A stretch of DNA of 64,000 bases from an uncultured Rhodopila sp. GTDB taxonomy: Bacteria; Pseudomonadota; Alphaproteobacteria; Acetobacterales; Acetobacteraceae. Shown here piece by piece: positions 57,493-64,000 of this stretch (position 1 is its first letter; every line of letters starts with the position of its first letter). Below the pieces are notes generated by a model. It was not told the origin of the DNA. It saw only the letters and a list, made by a program, of their open reading frames with translations, and ran no database searches. Location of the stretch: contig CAINOE010000109.1 in NCBI GenBank assembly GCA_903851415.1, forward strand, positions 1 to 64,000, in the 5' to 3' direction. The translations under genes were made by a program, and so were the position numbers.

Positions 57493-58329
57493 TCAGGCGC
57501 CCGGTTTGCCGCCGGCCACGTCAATCGGGAACGTGCCGATCGGCTGGCCGCCGATATTGAACGGCACCCCCGCGGCGGCGTTGGGCGCCGAGATCAGCCC
57601 GCGCTCCGCCATGCGCAGCGCCAGATAGTAGCGGACGGCTTCGATCGGGGTCAGGCCGATGGCCTGCAACGAGATCAGCTCCCGCATGCGCGGATCTTTC
57701 GGCAGCACCAGGATCTTCAGGTCGTTCAGCATGATGCCGTAGATCGCCAGGAAGCTGGACAGATGCTCCTTCACCACCTCCCGCAATTCGCCGATATGTT
57801 CGTTGATCGCTTCCAGCCGCGTCACCTGGATCACCTGGTTGATGGCCTGCTCGATGGCCGGCCCGGCATAGGCGGCGATCTCATTGGTGTCGATGACGAC
57901 GCCGCTGAACGGCATGTGGGTGATCAGCTTCAGCGCCGCATCAGGCGAGTCGACATGGATGTAGTAGTCAACCTGATAGGAGACCTCGGCCATCTCGCTG
58001 CTGGTCGCGACTCCTTCGCTGCGCACCAGCAGCTTGGCTCGGTTGATGTAGATGACCTCATACTGCCAGGGCGAACTGCCGCCCCAGAAGCCCTGCACGA
58101 ACGATCCGATAATCGGCTTGTCCGGAGTGACCAGCGTGTATTGCCCGGTTTCGTAGACCTGCAGCACTGCGCCGCGCGACTTGAGGATGCAGAAGTGATT
58201 GCTCTCGACGGTCAGCAGCGAACCGGACACGATGCTCTCGTCCGCCTGCTTCAGCGCGACGTTGGTCATGCCGAGCATGTCGGTCCCGTCGCGGTTCAAC
58301 GCGGTAATGATCTGGCGGTTCAAAGCCAT
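57493..58329 (-). CDS. SPFH/Band 7 domain protein (YdjI-like)
   Basis: A 278-residue protein from the ATG at 58329 (AAGGA eight bases upstream). ESNHFCILKSRGAVLQVYETGQYTLVTPDKPIIGSFVQGFWGG and the QVDYYIHVDSPDAALKLITHMPFSG segment match the soluble SPFH class of YdjI/virion-core-like proteins. No membrane anchor is present. Residues 120-235 hold the band 7 helices (ELREVVKEHLSSFLAIYGIMLNDLKILVLP). Such proteins organise membrane-associated complexes. The unknown gene follows 3 bases later. Confidence 0.82.
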   Translation of the reverse strand: MALNRQIITALNRDGTDMLGMTNVALKQADESIVSGSLLTVESNHFCILKSRGAVLQVYETGQYTLVTPDKPIIGSFVQGFWGGSSPWQYEVIYINRAKLLVRSEGVATSSEMAEVSYQVDYYIHVDSPDAALKLITHMPFSGVVIDTNEIAAYAGPAIEQAINQVIQVTRLEAINEHIGELREVVKEHLSSFLAIYGIMLNDLKILVLPKDPRMRELISLQAIGLTPIEAVRYYLALRMAERGLISAPNAAAGVPFNIGGQPIGTFPIDVAGGKPGA

Positions 58330-58400
58330 CGCGGTGTCCTTATGCCCGGGCGAACGTCCCAACCGACATTAACGCTCCAGGCGGGACGGCCGGAGAAAAA

Positions 58401-59480
<1,080 letters not shown>

Positions 59481-59666
59481 GCCGCGCAGTATCACGGTGC
59501 ACGCAAGCCGTCGCCATCCGGCGATTGCGGTCAGTCATGCCGGGCGCCGGAATGCAGGCCGGCGGGGCAATCCCCGCGCCAGCAGCCGCGGCAGTTCGTT
59601 GCGGTGTTGCATCACCATGAATGCGGCAGAAGCAACAAAATTTATGCTTGACGCGCCGGTCACTCA

Positions 59667-59700
59667 TGCTGCATTGCAGCAAGAGTCACAAAGCCGTGAC
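59667..59700 (+). promoter_or_regulatory. Two adjacent palindromes upstream of the secreted Cys protein
   Basis: TGCTGCA-T-TGCAGCA (59667-59681) and GTCAC-AAAGCC-GTGAC (59685-59700) are both perfect inverted repeats, 36-70 bases before the ATG at 59737. Such tandem palindromes could be an operator or a transcript leader structure. No regulator is known. Confidence 0.45.
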
Positions 59701-59736
59701 AGACACGGCGCATTTCATTGAGCCGGATGATTTATC

Positions 59737-60147
59737 ATGGGCACAACACGATTTTCTTTGACCGCCGCCGTTTCGCTCCTGATCTCGTTCAACGTCAACG
59801 TCAACGCCAACCCTCCGCCAGCGGATTCCAGCGACGCAGTGCGCATGAGGGATTACGCCGATCAGATCCGCGACATGAAGCAGCCGGGTGGCGAGGTATC
59901 GTGTTGCAGCGTGGCCGATTGCCGTCCGGTCGATAATTGGCGCGTGAACAAAGACGGCCACTACGAAGTCTTCATCCGCAAGCTGACCCCCGACGGGCAT
60001 GGCTGGCCGAATGGACCGGATGCCTATGTCGAAGTGCCCGATGCGAAGGTGATCCACGGGTCGCAGGTTCCGGAGCCGGTTGCCTGCTGGACGCGGCACC
60101 CCGAGAACAAGGGCTTCTACTGCTTCACGCCGGGCAGCGGAACGTAG
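59737..60147 (+). CDS. Small secreted protein of unknown function with conserved Cys
   Basis: A 136-residue exported protein. A signal peptide (residues 1-24, cleavage near NVNA-NP) precedes a domain with five cysteines (C56, C57, C62, C117, C129) in CCSVADCRPVDNW and VACWTRHPENKGFYCF, plus a GHYEVFIRKLTPDG strand. The pattern is seen, as I recall, in periplasmic proteins of Acetobacteraceae and Bradyrhizobium of unknown role; disulfides are likely. Its 3' end overlaps the convergent AraC-family gene by 23 bases. Confidence 0.7.
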   Translation: MGTTRFSLTAAVSLLISFNVNVNANPPPADSSDAVRMRDYADQIRDMKQPGGEVSCCSVADCRPVDNWRVNKDGHYEVFIRKLTPDGHGWPNGPDAYVEVPDAKVIHGSQVPEPVACWTRHPENKGFYCFTPGSGT

Positions 60148-61168
60148 CAGGCCGCCCTTCTGCCGCCATCGGCGGTCCGCACCGCGCCGGGCCATGACGC
60201 AAGAAGCCAGCCGATCGGCGCAACGTCGCGGAGGGCGTCTCCCCGAACAACTGCCGGTAACGCACCGCGAACCGGCCCAACTCGCCGAAGCCGTACTCGT
60301 TGGCGACCTGCGTCACCGTCGTCGCGGCGCCACCCCGCTCCAGCGCCCGCCGCGCCAAATTCATCCGCCGCAGCAAGAGGTAGCGGTTCGGACTCATGCC
60401 CAGGTGGCCGAGGCAATACTGGCGCAGCGTGCGCCCTGCCACTCCCAGTTCCTCGCAGAGGTCAATCATGAACAGCGGACGCCCCAAATCCGCCTCCACC
60501 CGCGTCATGAACCGCTGCACCACGGCCACCGAGCGGCCGTCGAGCCGAACCGAGGCCCCGAAGTGCTGGTCCGCAACGAGACAGTCAACCATTGTCTGGA
60601 CAAACGCATGGCGCAGCGCCGTGGCAACGTTCGCATGCAGCCCGCCCGGGGCCGCCGCCAGGGCGACGCCCCTTTCCTGCAGCGACCGCAGGCGCCCGAT
60701 GGCGGCCGGGTCCGGGGTCACCAGGCGCGTCACCGACGGAGGCGGCATCTCGCGCCCGAGCAGCGCGTGAGCGGATGCCAGGAGCTGCGCCGTGCGCATC
60801 GTCGTGCTGCCCCAACGTGAATCCGCGCCGGCGCGGTGGTGGTGCTCCGCGCCGGCCGCCAGAACAAGCAGATCGCAGTGCCCGGCATCGACCCCATTGA
60901 CGCGGATTTCAGGCTGATGCGGGTCGGAGAGCATGACGATGCTGGTCAGCTCCGGGTGGGCGCCCGCGGTCGCGACGTGCGGCAGGCTTTGCCGGCTGCG
61001 CTGCACCAGCACGTTGCCAAAATCCAGATGCGTCAGCTCGGCCCGGTAATCCCCCCGGGCCAGGATCATGACCTGCTGATCGGCGCCGCGCAGACGGCTT
61101 CGGTAATCGTGCGGGTCGGTCAAGATCAAGCAGTGGTGTCTGGCCATCGGCAGAATATTGCGACCCAT
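60125..61168 (-). CDS. AraC-family transcriptional regulator
   Basis: A 347-residue regulator using the ATG at 61168; a methionine at 61147 is also possible, while the longer frame to 61390 overlaps the sulfatase region and is not used. The C-terminal double HTH (DLCEELGVAGRTLRQYCLGHLGMSPNRYLLLRRMNLARRAL, VTQVANEYGFGELGRFAVRYRQLFGETPSATLR) is clear. The ~220-residue N-terminal part is a sensing domain without an obvious ligand. The last ~25 residues run into a REP-like repeat. It is divergent from the sulfatase gene, a likely target. Confidence 0.9.
   Translation of the reverse strand: MGRNILPMARHHCLILTDPHDYRSRLRGADQQVMILARGDYRAELTHLDFGNVLVQRSRQSLPHVATAGAHPELTSIVMLSDPHQPEIRVNGVDAGHCDLLVLAAGAEHHHRAGADSRWGSTTMRTAQLLASAHALLGREMPPPSVTRLVTPDPAAIGRLRSLQERGVALAAAPGGLHANVATALRHAFVQTMVDCLVADQHFGASVRLDGRSVAVVQRFMTRVEADLGRPLFMIDLCEELGVAGRTLRQYCLGHLGMSPNRYLLLRRMNLARRALERGGAATTVTQVANEYGFGELGRFAVRYRQLFGETPSATLRRSAGFLRHGPARCGPPMAAEGRPATFRCPA
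60161..60199. repeat. Partial REP-like element overlapping the AraC gene 3' end
   Basis: Read on the minus strand, CGTCATGGCCCGGCGCGGTGC followed by CGCCGATGGC matches the left part of the element at 14112. It codes for the C-terminal tail of the AraC protein, implying insertion at the gene's end. Confidence 0.45.
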
Positions 61169-61269
61169 TGCGAAGCGCCGGGTAACGGTTTCGCCAAAAC
61201 TGCATAGCGGGAGAATTAATTCGGGGCAACAGTCCCGCCCGACGGCGGATTTCCGGATGGAGGACCCGA

Positions 61270-63789
61270 ATGGTGAACGCACACGTGCGGGCGTTGGTGT
61301 GCTTTGGATTGGTTCTAACAACCGGGGCTGCGGCTCCTCCCGCCGCGGCCCAGCAGGAAACCGGCGCCCCCGGCTCCCCGGCCGCGACAACGACGATCGA
61401 CGGCCGCTACCTGCCGCCGCCGCCGCAGCCCTTCACCGGCGATATCGGCCTGAACGCGGCCGAGTCGAAGCCGGCGTGGCCGGCCCGGGTGGTGCCGCCC
61501 AAGGGCGCGCCGAACATCCTGCTGATCATGACCGACGACGTCGGCTTCGCCGCGCCGAGCACCTTCGGCGGCGTGATCCCGACACCGTCGCTCGACCGCA
61601 TCGCCAATGACGGCCTGCGCTACACCAATTTCCACTCGACCGCGCTGTGCTCGTCGACGCGGGCGGCACTGATCACCGGGCGCAACCACCACTCGGTCGG
61701 GTTCGGCGTGATCTCCGAGCAGTCAACCGGCTTCCCCGGCTATAACAGCATCATCCCGAACGACAGTGCCACCATCGGCCGCATCCTGCTGGAGAACGGC
61801 TACCGCACGTCCTGGTTCGGCAAGGACCACAACACGCCGACATACCAGGCGAGCCAGGCGGGTCCGTTCGATCAATGGCCCACCGGCATGGGCTTCGAGT
61901 ATTTCTACGGTTTCGTCGGCGGCGACACCAGCCAGTGGCAACCGAACCTGTTCCGCAATACCACCGCGATCTATCCCTATGTCGGGAACCCGCAGTGGAA
62001 TTTGACGACCGCCATGGCGGACGATGCGATCCGCTGGATGAACCAGTTGAACGACATCAACCCCACAATGCCGTTCCTGGTGTATTACGTGCCCGGCGGT
62101 ACCCACGCGCCGCACCATCCGACGCCGGAGTGGATCAAGAAGATCAGCGACATGCATCTGTTCGACAACGGGTGGAACGCCCTGCGCGACCGGATATTCG
62201 ACAACCAGAAGAAGCTCGGGGTGATTCCGGCCGGCACCAGGCTGACGCCCTGGCCGCATGACCTGCTGAAGAACTGGGACGAACTGAGCGACACCGAGAA
62301 GAAGCTGTTTGTCCGCCAGGCCGAAATCTACGCCGCCTACCTCGCCTACACCGACCACGAGATCGGCCGCGTGATACAGGCGGTGCAGGACATGGGCAAA
62401 CTGGACAACACGCTGATCATCTATATCAGCGGCGACAACGGCGCCTCCGCCGAGGGGACGCTGAATGGCACGCCTGATGAGACGCTGATGTTCAACGGCG
62501 TCACCCTGACCGCTGAACAGCAGATGCCGTGGTTCGATGCGTGGGGCACCGACCGGACCTATCCGCACATGGCGGTGCCGTGGGCCTGGGCGTTCGATAC
62601 GCCGTTCAAGTGGACCAAGCAGATCCCGTCGTTCTTCGGCGGCGTCCGCCAGGGCGCGGCGATCTCCTGGCCCGGGCACATCACCGACAAGGGCGGCATC
62701 CGCTGGCAGTTCCACCACGTCAACGACATCGTGCCGACACTGCTGGAGGTGACGGGGATTCCCGCGCCGGTGATGGTAGACGGTGTGGCGCAGAAGCCGA
62801 TGGACGGCGTCAGCATGGCCTACACCTTCGACAAGGCGAATGCCGATGCACCGACGCACCACAAGATCCAGTATTTCGAGATGTTCGGCGTCCAGGGGCT
62901 GTATGACGACGGCTGGATGTTGAGCGCCGTGCCGACCCGGCCGCCGTGGGACATCGGCTGGGGCAAGATCAACCTGGACCCCGCCAGTTCCTTCAGGTTT
63001 GAGCTGTACGACCTCCGTCATGACTGGAGCCAGGACGAGGACGTTGCGGCGAAGAACCCGAGAAAGGTCCAGGAAATGAAAGACCTGATGTTCGCGCAGT
63101 TCGCGAAGTACCAAGTACTCCCGCTGGATGCCTCGGTCGTCACCCGCCTCGCGGCGCCGCGGCCGTCGCTGGCCGCGGGCAGGAAGGTGTTCACCTACTC
63201 GGGCGAACCGGTCACCGGGATTCCAAACGGGGCTGCGCCGAACGTGCTGGGGACCTCCTACACCATCACGGCGGATATCGACGTTCCGCAGGGCGGCGGC
63301 GAAGGCGTTATCGTCACCGATGGCGGGCGCTTCGGCGGCTACGGCCTCTACCTGCTGAAGGGCAAGCCGGTGTTCGATTGGAATCTGATTGGCCTGAAGC
63401 AGGTGCGTTGGGAAGGTCCCGACGTTCTCGCGCCGGGCAAGCATACGCTGGAGTACGACTTCAAGTATGATGGCCTCGGATTCGCGACGCTGGCGTTCGC
63501 CTCGCCGAGCGGGCTGGGCCGTCCGGGCACGGGCACCTTCAAGGTGGATGGGAAGGTCGTTTCCACCCAAACGCTGGAACAGACGATCCCGATCCTGCTG
63601 CCGATCGACGAGACGTTCGATGTCGGCTCGGATACCGGCACGCCGATCAATGACCGGGACTATCAGGTGCCGTTCAGGTTCACCGGCAAGATCGACAAGC
63701 TAACCATCGCGCTGGATCCGCCGGTGCTGACGGATGCCGACAAGCAGAAGCTGATGGAAGCCTACAAGGCGGCGCAGGACGCCGACTGA
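61270..63789 (+). CDS. Secreted arylsulfatase-family protein with atypical active-site motif
   Basis: An 839-residue sulfatase. A signal peptide (residues 1-27, cleavage AAA-QQ) is followed by the metal-site Asp pair in IMTDDVGF (D89, D90), the region TALCSSTRAALITGRNHH, TGMGFEYFYGFVGGDTSQ, and FGVQGLYDDGWM in a long C-terminal part typical of large bacterial arylsulfatases. The formylglycine motif is C127-S-S-T-R, where C-x-P/A-x-R is the norm. It would cleave sulfate esters in the periplasm if modified by a formylglycine-generating enzyme, which is not in the window. A hairpin overlaps its stop codon. Confidence 0.88.
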   Translation: MVNAHVRALVCFGLVLTTGAAAPPAAAQQETGAPGSPAATTTIDGRYLPPPPQPFTGDIGLNAAESKPAWPARVVPPKGAPNILLIMTDDVGFAAPSTFGGVIPTPSLDRIANDGLRYTNFHSTALCSSTRAALITGRNHHSVGFGVISEQSTGFPGYNSIIPNDSATIGRILLENGYRTSWFGKDHNTPTYQASQAGPFDQWPTGMGFEYFYGFVGGDTSQWQPNLFRNTTAIYPYVGNPQWNLTTAMADDAIRWMNQLNDINPTMPFLVYYVPGGTHAPHHPTPEWIKKISDMHLFDNGWNALRDRIFDNQKKLGVIPAGTRLTPWPHDLLKNWDELSDTEKKLFVRQAEIYAAYLAYTDHEIGRVIQAVQDMGKLDNTLIIYISGDNGASAEGTLNGTPDETLMFNGVTLTAEQQMPWFDAWGTDRTYPHMAVPWAWAFDTPFKWTKQIPSFFGGVRQGAAISWPGHITDKGGIRWQFHHVNDIVPTLLEVTGIPAPVMVDGVAQKPMDGVSMAYTFDKANADAPTHHKIQYFEMFGVQGLYDDGWMLSAVPTRPPWDIGWGKINLDPASSFRFELYDLRHDWSQDEDVAAKNPRKVQEMKDLMFAQFAKYQVLPLDASVVTRLAAPRPSLAAGRKVFTYSGEPVTGIPNGAAPNVLGTSYTITADIDVPQGGGEGVIVTDGGRFGGYGLYLLKGKPVFDWNLIGLKQVRWEGPDVLAPGKHTLEYDFKYDGLGFATLAFASPSGLGRPGTGTFKVDGKVVSTQTLEQTIPILLPIDETFDVGSDTGTPINDRDYQVPFRFTGKIDKLTIALDPPVLTDADKQKLMEAYKAAQDAD

Positions 63790-63809
63790 TCGGCAGTCCC
63801 GCCGATCAG
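63786..63809 (+). terminator. Hairpin over the sulfatase stop codon
   Basis: CTGATCGGC, loop AGTCCC, GCCGATCAG: a perfect 9-bp stem that includes the TGA stop. No T-run follows, so it may be a factor-dependent terminator or a 3'-end stabiliser. Confidence 0.4.
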
Positions 63810-63959
63810 CGTAGACTAAGTATCACGGCCGAGCCTCGCCCGGTCGTGGTAGAAGCGAAGAGTGCAAGGGCCGATTCGGGCAGGACGCCGTCCTTCGCCG
63901 GTGTCACCCGGGGAATCGGCATGAGCCACGTTGACCAGTCATGACGCGGTGAGGGTGAA

Positions 63960-64000
63960 ATGATGAAGGTGCCCAAGATGCGAAACAGAATGTCCGGTCC
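63960..64000 (+). CDS. Possible gene start at the window edge (partial)
   Basis: Two adjacent ATGs at 63960 and 63963 follow GAGGGTGAA, a plausible Shine-Dalgarno, and open a frame (MMKVPKMRNRMSG) that is still open at the window end. The basic N-terminus could be a signal peptide start. Too short to identify. Confidence 0.3.
   Translation, partial: MMKVPKMRNRMSG

Overview
The window is about 64 kb of high-GC DNA (strong G/C third-position bias, GTG/TTG starts, 4-bp stop/start overlaps). It suggests an aerobic alphaproteobacterium, most likely in or near the Acetobacteraceae. Supporting signs are a complete PQQ biosynthesis locus, System I cytochrome c maturation, a VPLPA/PEP-CTERM-like surface protein, a DUF47/PhoU-type protein, many sensory kinases, and short palindromic intergenic repeats ending in CGTCATGGC. 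This is inferred from gene content; no rRNA is present to confirm it.

Layout. 1-3.7 kb: 3' end of a cytochrome c maturation operon (ccmF', ccmG, ccmH, ccmI). 3.7-6 kb: small regulators and accessory genes: a ribbon-helix-helix protein whose Shine-Dalgarno can be masked by a perfect hairpin, a DUF2283-like/nuclease-fold-like gene pair, an Lrp/AsnC regulator and a BolA protein. 6-8.9 kb: a membrane GGDEF-EAL c-di-GMP enzyme. 9.3 kb: a Pmp3/YqaE-like peptide. 9.7-14.1 kb: the PQQ locus, arranged as pqqA - lysR - pqqB - pqqC - pqqD on the minus strand with pqqE divergent on the plus strand, with an intercistronic hairpin after pqqA and a LysR-like palindrome in the shared promoter region. 14.2-17.7 kb: a sugar-type ABC transporter. 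18.2-25.7 kb: Dps and two large hybrid sensor kinases. 26-35.2 kb: a GlmS-like amidotransferase and a surface-polysaccharide cluster (LbH acyltransferase, two glycosyltransferases, OmpA-like lipoprotein, Wzz/GNVR protein, exosortase-type surface protein). 35.2-37 kb: cytochrome c, a decayed FAD hydroxylase gene and tRNA-Thr(GGT). 37.1-39.6 kb: a CPA1 antiporter with a cNMP-like domain.

39.9-46.0 kb holds the most unusual unit: three overlapping genes encoding a large protein ending in a DUF47/PhoU-like domain, a pyruvate phosphate dikinase that stops after its phosphohistidine domain, and an MgtA-type P-type ATPase. A short VIT-family remnant follows. 46-54 kb: a DUF4349 protein, a small membrane protein, a luciferase-like monooxygenase next to a perfect FNR/FixK box, a SNF2 helicase/SWIM pair and a Baeyer-Villiger-type monooxygenase. 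54-64 kb: a HigBA-like toxin-antitoxin pair, a PPP-family phosphatase, a two-subunit MaoC-type hydratase, an SPFH protein with an unknown partner, Ada, a small secreted Cys protein, an AraC regulator and a sulfatase with an atypical CSSTR active-site motif.

The ccm genes supply c-type cytochromes (one at 35.2 kb), and PQQ supports periplasmic quinoprotein dehydrogenases that feed such cytochromes. GlmS can supply amino-sugar precursors for the polysaccharide cluster. All assignments rest on reading motifs by eye; no database search was run.
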